A DNA stretch of 64,000 nt from Erigeron canadensis (GCF_010389155.1 NC_057765.1:6448001-6512000), one strand, 5' to 3'. Shown: positions 22,370 through 33,732, numbered from the stretch's first letter. Numbers and translations are program-made. Notes: generated by a model not told the origin, from the letters alone.

Positions 22370-23375
22370 TTAGTGTTGAGACCATTGTATACTTTTGATA
22401 TCAATCCCTTCTTTCACCATTTCATAAAGCGGGCTCATTTCCCTCAACTTTACAACCTGGTTAACGGTTAGCTCAACGGCTTTATCTATCTCTTCTTCGG
22501 TGGTAAACCGCCCAATCCCAAACCTAATTGAAGTATGAGCCATATCTTCATCCACACCCAATGCCCTCAGCACATACGAAGGTTCCAAACTAGCACTAGT
22601 ACATGCACTGCCACTTGATACAGCCACCTCCTTCAATCCCATCAACAAGCTTTCTCCTTCAACATATGCAAACGATAAGTTCAGATTCCCAGCATACCGA
22701 TGCTCACTACTCCCATTCACCACCACCCGTCAAGCCTATCCGTGATGCCTTTTAGCATCCTATCTTTCAACTTTGTAATCCTTTTCTCATCATACTCCAA
22801 CTCTTTCATCGCAAGCTCACATGCAGCACCCATTCCAACAACCAATGGTGTGGGCACCGTTCCACTCCTAATCCCCCTTTCCTGCCCCACCTTTCATTTG
22901 CGGTTCAACTCTAATTCGTGGCCGTCTCCTCATATATAAAGCCCCAACACCCTTCGGCCCGTAGACCTTATGGCCACTCAACGACATCAAACTCACATTC
23001 CACTTGTTCACATCAATCGGAATCTTCCCTAACGCCTGTGCAGCATCAGTATGAAACGGAACATTAAACTCCTTACATATCTGGCCAATCTCCTCCATCG
23101 GTTGAATAACACCAATCTCATTATTCACAGCCATAACCGACACAAGGCCTGTATCACATCTAATACTATCTCTCAACTGTTGCCTCATCGGATTCCCACC
23201 CGTAAAGATGGGTACGCGAATGAGGGTTCCCGTACTGTGAAACGAAATACGGGAGCATAGCATCAAGTACCCTGGGATCAACAGGAGAAGTAGCTTGCAT
23301 ATCTAAATATAACGGTCTCCCTGATATCCTTAACCCTTTCATCGAGATTCCGGGCTCTTCATAACGTTCTGCCAC
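22370..23375 (-). pseudogene. NFS1: Mitochondrial cysteine desulfurase NFS1, broken copy
   Basis: The product is the class-V aminotransferase-fold enzyme that supplies sulfur from cysteine for mitochondrial Fe-S clusters. Reading leftwards: [20 protein letters not shown] and [11 protein letters not shown] (substrate and PLP region); the PLP-lysine segment [16 protein letters not shown]; and [16 protein letters not shown] with the active-site Cys. The reading ends at its natural stop, IQWSQH. Lesions seen are: no start codon or transit peptide upstream of 23375; an internal deletion of roughly 100 residues joining GWESDEA to [10 protein letters not shown] out of frame (about 23185); a 2-base loss in the MKGGGQERG region (about 22877); and a 1-base loss in DRLDGVVVNG (about 22730). 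It cannot encode an enzyme. Confidence 0.9.
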
Positions 23376-23593
23376 ACCTATAGATACATAGAAAACCTTA
23401 AATCAATCTTCACTCAACAACTTTTTAGATTAACTAATTCAAGGATTCTGTCACACCTGTATCTATACACATATACAGACCCTATATAAGTTGTCATTCA
23501 ATTCAGCTTTTTAACTCATGGGTTTTGAAATTCAAACCCTAAAATACAAAATCAACCCTAAATTTTTACATAACCCAGATAAATTTATATTTA

Positions 23594-25367
23594 TCTATAC
23601 ACTATATAATTCCCTACTTGGGTTTTTCTAATTATGTCCTATGTGGCATGGCTTAGGAAGGATTCTTTATATTACACATCCTACGTGGCCACCTTACATC
23701 AAATTTAATCAAACAGTTAAGGTAAATTGACGGTTCTTCTATGTAGGTCATTCAGTATTGCTTCCCTCCATTTTCATGAATTTGAAAATCGATTTTGAAA
23801 TTGAATTGTATAACCGTATTGCAGTTTATTCATTACATCCACCTTCTGGTGTCTATAAGTACCAACCCATCTTCACCATAAATCACTCCCGTAAAATCAG
23901 TTTTGATTATGGCTTCAAAAAATCCCGTAGTGATACGCGAACTTCACGCAAACCACAACCCGTGTTCGATAACTGTCACGATTATCAGGCGGTTGAAACA
24001 GCCTGTGTATGGCAATGTTAACAACATCGGCAGCATCGAGATGATCTTAATGGACGCGGTGGTTAGTTTTTGAATGATTTTAATTATGTTATATGTATAT
24101 ATGGTTTATTCATGAACATGTAAAACGTACAACTACCTATCTTTGTTTCAACTTTGTATTTTTGTTGTAAAATCTATAGTTGGTCGCTTTTGAATGTATA
24201 GTATGAAATTAAAGTCTGATGAAAAAAGTCACAAAGTTTGACAATCCACAAGAACTTATTTAATCATGTTTGTTTGTGTAGGATGTAGTTTAAGTTTGAG
24301 TCTAACTAAACATATGCTATCTTAATGGTTTTGGTTTGTATGTTATGTAGTTTACGTTTCGGTCTAAGAAAACATATATATGATGTATCTTGTGGCTTAA
24401 TGTTAGGTTAACCACATGGTTTTGTGAAAAATTATGATGATCTATGTAGATTCAATGATGTGTGAATTTGAAGATTAAAGTAATGCCATTAATCAATATA
24501 AGGCTATATTTTTATCCTGTGAATTTATAGTTTCCTGTTTTGTACGAATTGCATTGTCTCATGATCATACTTACGTGATGCGATTTTATGTCAACATATC
24601 ACATTATTTGTAACTTATCCAGTTTCTTACTATAAATGTAGTAAGAAGAAAACAAAACTAATCATCTCGCCATGCAATATGGAAATAAGTCCTTGGATGA
24701 TCTTGCAGAAAAATGTGTTTCAAAGTTGCAAGGTGGGTCCAGAATCAGATACAATAACTATCTTGAATGAACATTAGAACTTGACACCGAGGAGAATGGC
24801 TAAAAGGCTATGTAATTCCAAAGACTAGAGTGTATGATCTGTTTATATACGAGTATTTAATTATTATTCTTTTATTAATTACCTTCCCTTCTTTTGCATT
24901 TCAGACACCCAATCATCGGTACCATTAGGTTCTAAGGAGCTTTATATGGGTTAAGTGTACCCTATATGTAGGAATTGAGTGCTTCTTTTGAAAAGCAACC
25001 AGAAAATTTGTTTTCTTATTCTAACATATATGTGCTTGTGGATTTTGACATCTTTTAGGTCATTGGAGCCAATAAACCGCCATAGTTATATCAAAATTAA
25101 GGAAACAGTTGATGTAAAGTGACAGTTTTTCTGTACGTAGGCCACTACGAATTATTCCCTCTAAGAGCAATTATTCAAATGTCTTTAGAGCAGTTAAGAA
25201 TGTATAAACCGTCTACAGGTGATTTTCCAATCCAAGATACTTTTCCTTGCAATCTGTTTTTTTTTTTTTTTTTGTTAATTGTTTACAAACTCCAAAAATT
25301 GAAGTTTCTCCTGTCTTGTATAAACCGTCTACAGGTTGTAAGCGCATCGCGCGGGTCTAGGCACTAG
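23594..25367 (+). mobile_element. Short Helitron carrying an RPA-like exon
   Basis: The 5' end A|TCTATACACTATATAA matches canonical Helitron starts. The 3' end has the palindrome GCGCATCGCGC and ends CACTAG|T at 25367. The length is about 1.77 kb. It contains a DUF223/RPA-like first exon (separate entry). It also contains two copies of an approximately 75-bp segment (about 23692-23768 and 25086-25162), and the 20-mer TGTATAAACCGTCTACAGGT twice near 25200 and 25318. No RepHel protein is present, so it is non-autonomous. Confidence 0.7.
23909..24073 (+). pseudogene. RPA70/DUF223-like first-exon fragment inside the Helitron
   Basis: A 54-residue frame starts MASKNPVVIRELHANHN and includes CSITVTIIRRLKQPVYG and GSIEMILMDAV. 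This is the beginning of the first OB-fold of plant replication-protein-A-like (DUF223) proteins. Such genes are commonly carried by plant Helitrons. A donor-like GGTTAG follows MDAV; no later exon was found before the Helitron end. It is a fragment rather than a working gene. Confidence 0.7.
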
Positions 25368-26690
25368 TTTATATATATAAAAGGTGAAGGGAGCGACTGA
25401 ACGTACGAGCAGCGGTGGAAAATGATCGTGGAATCACGCGCCACGCGCCCATTCGAAGACTGTTTCATATCATCGCCGACTTTGATTAAAAGAGGGTCAG
25501 GTCTCTATACACTGTGAAAGTGAATCGGATCAAACCGGATTGAACTGGCTAAACCGTAACCAAATGCCGGTGAAGCAATATTAATATTATCTATTTTCCA
25601 CTATATAAATGTCGATATTTTACTTCTTAAAAATATGTCCAAACAGTTTTAAACTTTATAATCACTTTTTCATCATTATTATCTTTATATATCCATTAGT
25701 TAAAGTTAATGTAAGTATTTTGTATTAATGTGTATGTATATTGTACTTCTAAATTTTATATATAATATATGAGGATAACTTATATGATGTTAACATCATT
25801 TAATTAGATGATATTCTCCTCACAAACACCATAAAATTCATGGAGGGCTATTTAACATGTGTGAAATTGATGTGAGTGTATCACCATAATGTTAATATCA
25901 TATAACATTTTCCCATAATATATATACAAATCCAATTCAACTACGGTCCAACCGATCCGACCAGTAAAATATTGTGAGACCGGTTCAGTGTCCGGTCCGG
26001 TTTTCAAAACATTGCTATGCAGAACGCTGAAGTCTGAACCATCCAGAATCCCACACTACTGTTTGGGCTAAATTATCTGGGCTTAAATAGGCTCTTCTAA
26101 AGTCCAGCATAATGTCTACTTTTGGCCCAGTAAGTCCAGCATAATATGTATTTTGACAAAAACATAGTATTACAGACCTATAGAATCTATAATTATAATT
26201 AAAGTATTATTACATGTTTAGAAGCTTATATCTTAATCCCAAATTATCTAGCATCTAAATTATCAAAACATAGTGTACATTTTTAAAACAAATTATACTC
26301 CGTAACACATTATTAACAGGTTGTGTTCCATTTTTCAAATCAACATTTCTACATTGTTTCTAGTTACGTGAAGTGTTTTTCCTTATTGAATATAAATCGA
26401 GAAATTATGTTTACGACACACATAGGGATGAGCAAAATTAGTCCGGTACCACCGATGGTGTAGGTTTTGGTTTTAGATATTTGACAAAAATGGTCTATTA
26501 CCAACCAGTTTGATACTGAGAAAACCTAATTTTGGTACCGAAAAGGTAGCAAAGTTTATTATTTTAATGTAGATTTTGGAAGTTATGGAATAAGTGATGT
26601 GCATTCTTAGTATGGTGAAGTCATCCGTTTATGTTTTATATTATTTGTACAAACTACACCTCTTATAAATGTACTGTATTAATAATAAGT
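25368..26690. other. Intergenic with degraded repeats
   Basis: It contains a MULE-type MITE (separate entry), CCGGTT/AAAACCGG-type repeat debris at 25500-26010, and a TAGGGATGAGCAAA hAT-like end near 26425 without a matching partner. There is no gene. Confidence 0.45.
25771..25914. mobile_element. Mutator-like MITE, 144 bp, 9-bp target duplication
   Basis: The termini GAGGATAACTTATATGATG and CATATAACATTTTCCC are inverted repeats; over 26 bases they agree at about 20. The flanks carry the 9-bp direct repeat ATAATATAT (25762-25770 and 25915-25923). The duplication is AT-only, so chance cannot be dismissed. Confidence 0.6.
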
Positions 26691-26695
26691 GAAAA

Positions 26696-27639
26696 ATGTT
26701 TGATAGATGGGAATATGGTGCTGAAGCTTTGTATAGACAAAAACATGCGGATGTAGAGGTGCAACTCAGGGAGAAGAGGGCTAAGTTTGAGGCTGAAAAG
26801 GAAAAATGGTTGAAGTATATGGAGGATAGGAAGAGGCCACAGAGGATTGTAGATGCTGAGGCCTTCAAAGCTGACATGGGTCTTAAGACCAATCCGAAAG
26901 TATTAAGAGAAGGTGTTGGTGTCCCAACAAGATTTGAAGGGGTCAAACCCACCACTCTGGGTGCTTCTGAGTGGTTTGAAGTTAACATGCTGGTGAAGGA
27001 CAAAAAGGCTGCCAGCTATGCTCAACTCTAAAAGACGCTGAAAGATTATTTTGAGAAGGCCAGGGATACGAGACAAAGTTTAAGGCAAACCTGCCGATGC
27101 TGAGGCAAGTTTTTGGCACTCCAACAGCTATAACCTCAACAGCAAGCAAAAGGGAACAAAGAAAAAGAAAAACATATTTACCCTTGTCTGTTGACCTTCC
27201 TCTTATTACTAGTTATGCTCTGCTGAACACCAGACTTCCTCCAAGAAGCTTTTTTGAAGAGGGGAGAGTACTGGAGAATCCTGCTGGCATATTCTTCACA
27301 AACTTCCAGAACAATCAGCTATTCTCCCGCTTGGCAGAAATTGAAAAAGTTCATCATTAGCATAAGAAGAAGGTGTGCTGAAACATCCAGTAACAGATGG
27401 TTCATCAGTAAGTTGGATGAAGAATTGATCAAGCCACACTGAAGAGATGATCCAGCAGTCAAGATGGCCAAACAAGAACAAGTCTGGGAGTTTGAAGCAG
27501 CAAATCTGTAGATGTCTTACTTTGTAATAGTATCAGCTTGTAATGTTCTTTGATGATATAAAAGACATCTTTCTACCATACTTTGTTCTTTTCTAAGTCT
27601 TATCTACTCAGCAAGTCTTCTCAGCGAATAGGGGGAGAT
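26696..27639 (+). pseudogene. 3' end of a related copia element: tail of the post-pol ORF plus PPT
   Basis: The first 111 codons (26696-27031) are rich in charged helix (ALYRQKHADVEVQLREK, FEAEKEKWLKYMEDRK). They contain VKPTTLGASEWFEV and LVKDKKAASYAQL, matching the tail of the post-pol ORF of the large minus-strand element (VKPTTLGPTEWFEI, LIKDKKTSQYDPLL). Stops and frameshifts follow, with further fragments to about 27500. The segment ends in TCAGCGAATAGGGGGAGAT, nearly the same polypurine tract as in the large element, directly before an LTR. Confidence 0.75.
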
Positions 27640-28296
27640 TGTTGATGAGTCAAGGATTCGCTGACCAAACTTGGTCGCTGACGTGTGTCGTCAGCAAGTC
27701 ATCAGCGAGTCGAGTGACTCTCTTCAGCGGATTGTATGGTGCCCAAATTGTATGTCAAGGTAGGAAGATTTCAAACAGGATGAAGACAAAAGTTACATGG
27801 TGGTTCTTCCAACTGTAATTTGCCTTGTATGGCAAAGGTACAGTTGGGACCAAAAGCAAAGGTTTTCTCTTTCATACCCGTTTTGGTAGAGAAGACAAAG
27901 GCTCCTGAATTCAAGTACAAAGAGCCAATGGGACGTCAACAACCACCATCAAGTCTTTATCAAAGGAAGGTTGGGTTGCCCTAATTCTCCTCTATAAAAA
28001 GCAACACAGCCGCACCATTTACAGTGTGTTTGTCACCATAAAAAGTGTGTGTCACTTTAATTGTAATTGTTCAAGTTTTTAGCGTGTCTAGACTTAGCAA
28101 TTACTTTGTTCATTTGTATTCTTGTAATTCAAGTTGTAATATCAACCATGTGTTCATCGTTTAATCAATCATACATATGATTAGATTTGCCTAGATTCCT
28201 TGCATTTGAACTTGTTATTGTTCTTGTTATTTACTTTCTGTTCTTTACTTTTTGCTTAGTTAATTATAATACAAGTTGTGCATTCGTGGACTGTCA
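27640..28296 (+). mobile_element. LTR of the Sirevirus-like family (657 bp), plus orientation
   Basis: It begins TGTTGATGAGTCAAGGATTCG right after the purine tract and ends GTGCATTCGTGGACTGTCA. A TATA-like CTATAAAAAG lies near 27992. Start, end and length match the 668-bp LTR at 51432-52099 (read on the minus strand). A primer binding site follows at 28299. Confidence 0.85.
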
Positions 28297-28298
28297 AG

Positions 28299-28311
28299 TG
28301 GTATCAAAGCC
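28299..28311 (+). other. Primer binding site after the LTR
   Basis: TGGTATCAAAGCC begins two bases after the LTR end. The following sequence is not gag but a piece of the post-pol ORF, so the internal region is deleted or rearranged. Confidence 0.8.
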
Positions 28312-28852
28312 AGATGAAACCTTAGCCCTGGTCACTGAAGCAATCAATGGCGCTATGAATAAAATTTATGAGGACTCTGTTGAAGGGGTGTTAAATGAAG
28401 ATACCGCTGAAGCCACCAAAACTAAAAATGATGATGATATGGCAATCATGGCTGTCAGCGAGTAAAATGAAGGTGAAACTCCCCCTGCTGGTGTTGAGGG
28501 GGAGACAAAAGGAGAAAAGTAAGGTGGTGAAACTCCCCCTGCTGGCGTTGAGGGGGAGATTAAAGAAGTTGATGCTGAGGGGGAGCAACAATTGATTGTT
28601 GCAAATGCTCCCCAATTTGAAAACTTTGAGGATATTGGTGAGGAGTTCGATCCCAAAGTTCTTAGAGCTGAAGGGGAGGCCAGGTTTGCTGAAGAAATGG
28701 CCACTGACAGATCCAAGGAAGTTCTCTCAATCTTTCATCCACGCAGGGGGAGCAGAGAAAAAGCAGTAAAAAGCAAAAGAAGTAGATTGATAACAAAGAC
28801 AAAGACGAAGACATTTATTTTAACGTCTAGAAGCTATTGCCAAGGGGGAGTC
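28312..28852 (+). pseudogene. Fragment of the post-pol ORF joined directly to a PBS
   Basis: Several short frames are acidic and Glu/Ala-rich (ANAPQFENFEDIGEEF, VLRAEGEARFAEEM, LSIFHPRRGSREKA). They resemble the middle of the extra ORF at 52-54 kb, which has VEGEE-type repeats and the same AGGGGGAG purine motifs. It is interrupted by stops at 28463-28465 and 28521. It ends with CCAAGGGGGAG directly before another LTR-like segment. Confidence 0.6.
28472..28560 (+). repeat. 54-bp tandem repeat with CTCCCCCT/AGGGGGAG hairpins
   Basis: GGTGAAACTCCCCCTGCTGG recurs 54 bp later (28472 and 28526). Each copy forms an 8-bp perfect inverted repeat CTCCCCCT ... AGGGGGAG with a 10-nt loop. Confidence 0.85.
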
Positions 28853-29398
28853 TGTAAGTGCACGTCTATGTCAATAGCAGTCTATATTGTTTGGGCTTAT
28901 ATTGTAATATGTCTTTGTCATGTGATTGTCATTAATGAACTTTGTATTATGCATAGATTACTAGATTAAGTTTGAGTATTGAATGTGTAATAAATCTGCT
29001 GAGGAAATGCGACCTCGTAATTGCAGGGTCAATTACGAGGTGGACATAGGAATACGACCCATATTTGCAGGGTCAAATACGAGGCCAATCAATAATTACG
29101 ACCTTGTAATTGTGACGGGCTGGGCTTGGATTTGCGAGGCCGACTTGCTGGAAATCCATTCGGGTGTTTTCTATAAATACCGAACCCTAACAGAGATTAG
29201 GGTTGAACATTTGTCGAATTTTCAAGCATATTTGTGCAGGTTAGTAGGTCAAAGGTTGTTCCGCTAGCCCGAAGAATATCTGCGAGGCAACAGGTGATCT
29301 AGGGGCTATCGTCCTGAATCACCAAGTTATAGAGAGGGATTCCGCACCTCTGGATAACTTGAGCAAACTATTAACGATCCGATTCAAGGGGACTAACA
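28853..29398 (+). mobile_element. LTR-like segment of a second copia family
   Basis: It starts TGTAAGTGCACG just after a polypurine tract and may end GACTAACA near 29398. A TATA box (CTATAAATACCG) sits near 29171. A perfect 11-bp inverted repeat CCTCGTAATTG ... CAATTACGAGG occurs at 29013-29040, with related motifs repeated after it. No primer binding site or target duplication was seen, so the right edge is uncertain. Confidence 0.45.
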
Positions 29399-32300
29399 AA
29401 ATGTAAAGATCAATTCTTCACGGGGGATTTATACGCACTGTAAAAATCATTTATTCGCTGGTGATTTCTATGCAAGAAAGTGATTCCACACTTATAAGTG
29501 CATAAAATGTAAACTTTGTACACACTTATTAGTTTGAACAGTTTTCTTCACACTTTTGAAACTTTTAAATTTGTACGCACTTATTGTTTACACTTTGTAC
29601 TCATTTATTAGTGCGAACGACCCAACAAAATTTTATGCACTTTTCAAACTTGCGTTAAATATAATTGTGTAAAATTGGCTAATTTGTTGTAGTGAGATCT
29701 TTCTTTAATTTAAGAGATTGCAATATAAAACTATCTTGATATATCGAGTAATATGATTTATATTTTCTTAGGAGGTTTTTGGTAAAATAAAACAAATATT
29801 AACGTAAAACAAATAAAACAATAGGTTCTTATTGACTGAAAATCACCGTGCATAATGAAAATTATCGTGCATCAGTTGTCTCGTGAATCTTTGTGCATCA
29901 ACTTAATCATGATCCAAGGGTCAAGATCTTGTCTTATTTGTCTTACTTTAATACTTGTTTTACAATACCTAACCTTTTTTTAGGATATGGATATAAATTA
30001 TTTTGTGAATTAAGCTATTAGTAAGATTTATTCTTATACGAAAAGTTACAAAAGCGTAAAATAGTGTTCAAAAAACAAAAAAAAATATTAAAGAGAATTT
30101 TTCTAAATCTATTACATGTAATATAATTAATATAATGGTGTTTTAGTATATAAAAAGATAAATATAAAGATAAAAATTATGTATTATATAATTTTATTTA
30201 TCCAATAAATAATCTAATTAAACGTTGTTAATAATTTTAAGTGACACAGACCATCATATATTTAGATTAGGTGATATCATTGCCAATTTTCAATCAGTAA
30301 TATTAGATTTTGAGAAAAACTTTTGTTGATACATGTGTTTTGTTATTAGGCTATTATAATTATAAATTGTACACTATATAATCAATTTGTATATTATACG
30401 GGTATTAAGATTAGAGAAAAATCCATAAAAAGATAATCTTCTTACATAAATTTCTTATTAAAATGAACTTATTTAGTTTTCGTCTATTTAAAGGATTCTA
30501 TTTCTAAAAATTTCGCAATAAAGGAAACGTCGTTAGTTTTTAATAGCAGTCCTTTGTTAAGTCTCACGTCACCACTGTCACATCATTAGTTTTGCTTACG
30601 TGACATTTGGCTTTAACTAAAATACATATATATGTATTTATATATATCAAAAAATCTATTCCAGTTTCAGACACTCTCTTCCTGCTTTTTTTTTTTCCCT
30701 AAAACCCACGGGTAGTTTTGTTAGAGAAAGAATCTTTGAGCTAAACTAAAAAGGTAGGCTATAAACCTAAGAATGGTCCTCAGTAACAAAGATATGCATA
30801 CAAAGAGATGCACCATTATTGTCAGCCATTGTTAGATTGAGTATCATATCAGCTGCTTTGGGTGCTTTGTTAACCTTGGACACCAATACACAAATTATAA
30901 AAGGGAGTAATCACGTATACAATCAAGAAAACTTCTTACAAACTTAAGACACGACATATAGAAACTCCGTGGGTACACTCTTGTTTAAAAATGACACACT
31001 TATTAAACAAGCAAGTATAAAACATTGTAAAGTGACTTATATTTTTGAGAGCCAGTAAGCACGTCGTATCTCGGAAACTATAACACCCCGAGCTAGGCTC
31101 GAAATGCACCGAAAAACATGACACAAGATGGAATTACCGTAGAACGAAACTATATGAAATTAAAAGGATTCCGTGAACCCAAAAATTTAGTTATAATGTC
31201 ACAAAAGTGTAAGGAGCATTCAACCATCAAAGTTTACAAAATAACATTCAAAAGATGGCTCGTGATCCTAAGCAAATCCCATCAACGGGTAATGAATCAT
31301 GGATCCATGGTCAAGTCCATCATCTAGCAAAAGCACATCAAGCTCTAGGATTCTCTTGATTACCTGAAAAGTGTACTAAACAATGTCAACACTAGGTTGG
31401 TGAGTTCGTAAGAAAGAAGGAACAAGAACACGTACCAATGCCATCCATCACATACACAGACATAAAGAACAAGAATTTAGACATCAATTAAGTATCTAAC
31501 ATGACCAATGATCTCACACTTGCACACAATGTCCCTCAATTGTTCTCATGTCATCCATAATTGTCATCAAGTACGTATCGTACCCGTATAATGTCATCAA
31601 GCACTAAAAGTGCCCGTTTGTATTGTCATCATGCCCCTCATTTGCATTCATTGCACATATATTGATCATCCATGACCATCATTGTCCACACATAACCAAA
31701 CGCCGTGTGTATATACTTCGTATGATACTACTTTTGAAAGGCCTTTGATGTTTATATATAGGGTCACCCGCAGCCTTCCCACCACATCTCCAACCTTTCA
31801 AAGGCATTATCATCCTCCATATATACCCAACTATCCTAAACAAACTCATCATACATACACAAGTAACCATACAACGAATCACATATCGGCACGTCAACAA
31901 AACCATCGCACAACATGTAAATCACAACTGTCATCATCTACGAAGTACACTTTTCAGCCCGACTCTTAAAAGAGTAAGGGAAGCTACGAAAACTCACATT
32001 GATTGGCAAAAGGAGTGAATCTCTAGTTAAAGTTGTCCAACAATCGTCAAATGCCCACAAGCTAACAATATGTGTCACAATACAAGTCATGGTCAACACT
32101 AGTTATACAATACCACAACTTCCCCCAAGGTGTTTTAGAAGTGATTCGAGGCGTTTAAACGACAAATAAAGGGTTTTGGTTAAACACGGTTCAATGACTT
32201 AGCACCAAAATTCGACGTACTTAAATTTTCAACATTGAACTTAAATTTTCAATATTAATTTTAAGTACTTCCCCAAAATGTCTCTCCTATCTATTCTATA
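29399..32300. other. Gene-poor AT-rich region
   Basis: I see no gene. Items noted are a CACTA-like end (TTGTTGTAGTG at about 29684-29694) without a partner, and a TATAACACCCCGAGC string at 31080 that resembles starts of some plant LTRs. There are also unrecognised open frames at 31118-31327 and 31682-31969. Confidence 0.4.
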
Positions 32301-32309
32301 TTTATTTAA

Positions 32310-32465
32310 GGGGTTTGCTAAATACAACCCTTAGGGCTGTGTTTAAGGTGCATAAATTGTTTGTACATTTATCATGAAAATCAGGGGGCGGACTTTTAGT
32401 ATAGAAGGTACAAATTTTTTTATCCACGTTAAATATAGCCCTTAGGGCTGTATTTAGCATTTCCC
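32310..32465. mobile_element. Mutator-like MITE, 156 bp, 9-bp target duplication
   Basis: The ends are GGGGTTTGCTAAATACA and TGTATTTAGCATTTCCC, inverted repeats extending about 30 bp and including CCCTTAGGGCT-type palindromes. The flanks are the perfect 9-bp repeat TTTATTTAA (32301-32309 and 32466-32474). A 9-bp duplication with G-starting repeats indicates a Mutator-like origin. Confidence 0.75.
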
Positions 32466-33389
32466 TTTATTTAAAATAACTATAATACCTTTTCTCTCTT
32501 ATCAAATCTCAACCAATCATTTTTTTCTTCTCTCCTCCATAAATCATTTATTCCTTCAATTCATTCATAATCTTTTATCTCAAAACCGTATATCGATAAA
32601 TCATAAAAATTATATGGGTGTTCTTAAAATTTCATGCACTTTCATTAGAGATGCCATTCGATACACTTTCGACGAATTTTTAAATCCGATGACGGAGCCC
32701 ATACTGCTAAGGCATTTGACTATCATACTCTATGATATATCAACTCCTATGACCTATCACACTTTATGACATATCACACTCTATAACCTGTTATCACCCT
32801 CACCATCTCACCGCCGCAACGCGCGAGTAGTTACTCCATTAAAGTTATTACAAATAAATTGATAATCCAATCAAACCTATCAAGCGAAAGAAATAAGAAA
32901 TTATTGCATCCAATCCCACTTCTGGGAATCAAAAATTTTCATTTGAAGCATAAGCGATTTCTAATTTTCCAAAATAGCCTAAAGAGTCATTTGAATAACA
33001 TCAAATTGAGGTCCTTCGTTGGAGTTCAAGTTGATGTGAACTTGTGGAAGTAAACTGACAAAATTGTATTTGTAATATCCATGGCCGGATCTTAGCATGT
33101 TCAACATATGCATAGTAATAGGTCACATATTCAATAACGACCCATATTTGAGATGTGGTACATACTTAATGTGAAATTGTGATGGATTTTCAGTATGTGA
33201 GATTTATAGCTATATACACAAACTGAACTTGTTTTAAAAAATTAAAAGCTTTTCATTATGTATGTTGGTTATGGATTAACATGAATACTCAATTTTTCAT
33301 GTTATTAATATGTTTATAATTTACAAAGATATGTTTTACGACATTTTCTTTTGTATATCTTAATATATATATATATATATATATTTATC

Positions 33390-33732
33390 GGGTTTTGATC
33401 ATTTGAAACTAAATTTTTCGTGAAAACTAGAAAACTGTCAAAACACATTGTGTTTTGAATTTAACACAATGTGTTTTTAATATGTTTTTCGAAAACACAT
33501 TGTGTTAAGTTCATATCACAGTGTGTTTGAACAATTTTCTGATTTACAACACTATCAAAAACACACCGTGATTTAAAACTTAACACAACTAATTTTAGAT
33601 TATATACGATAAAAACACATTGTGTTTTATAAAAACCCAATTAAAACACATTGTGTTAAATTCAGATCACAATGTGTTTTGACAGTTTTCTAGTTTTTAC
33701 AGAAAATTTAGTTTTCAAATGAACATTTTACT
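33390..33732. mobile_element. Foldback Mutator-like MITE built from AACACATTGTGTT motifs
   Basis: About 60 bp at each end are inverted (left TCATTTGAAACTAAATTTTT, right AAAATTTAGTTTTCAAATGA). The middle contains about eight copies of AACACATTGTGTT or its complement. The flanks are the 9-bp direct repeat ATATTTATC (33381-33389 and 33733-33741). There is no coding capacity. Confidence 0.75.

Noticed and set aside
26425..26620. hAT MITE beginning TAGGGATGAGCAAA
   Set aside because: The right end (ATGTGCATTCTTA) matches poorly and the 8-bp flanks differ.
29437..29694. CACTA-type MITE (ends CACTGTAAAAATC and TTGTTGTAGTG)
   Set aside because: The left end does not match the CACTA consensus and no 3-bp target duplication is present.
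31080..31980. Gypsy LTR suggested by TATAACACCCCGAGC at 31080
   Set aside because: No polypurine tract, primer binding site, partner LTR or target duplication was found.
32690..32830. Fourth Helitron 3' end (CCGCCGCAACGCGCGAG)
   Set aside because: The terminal CTAG is missing, so the end is degraded or coincidental.
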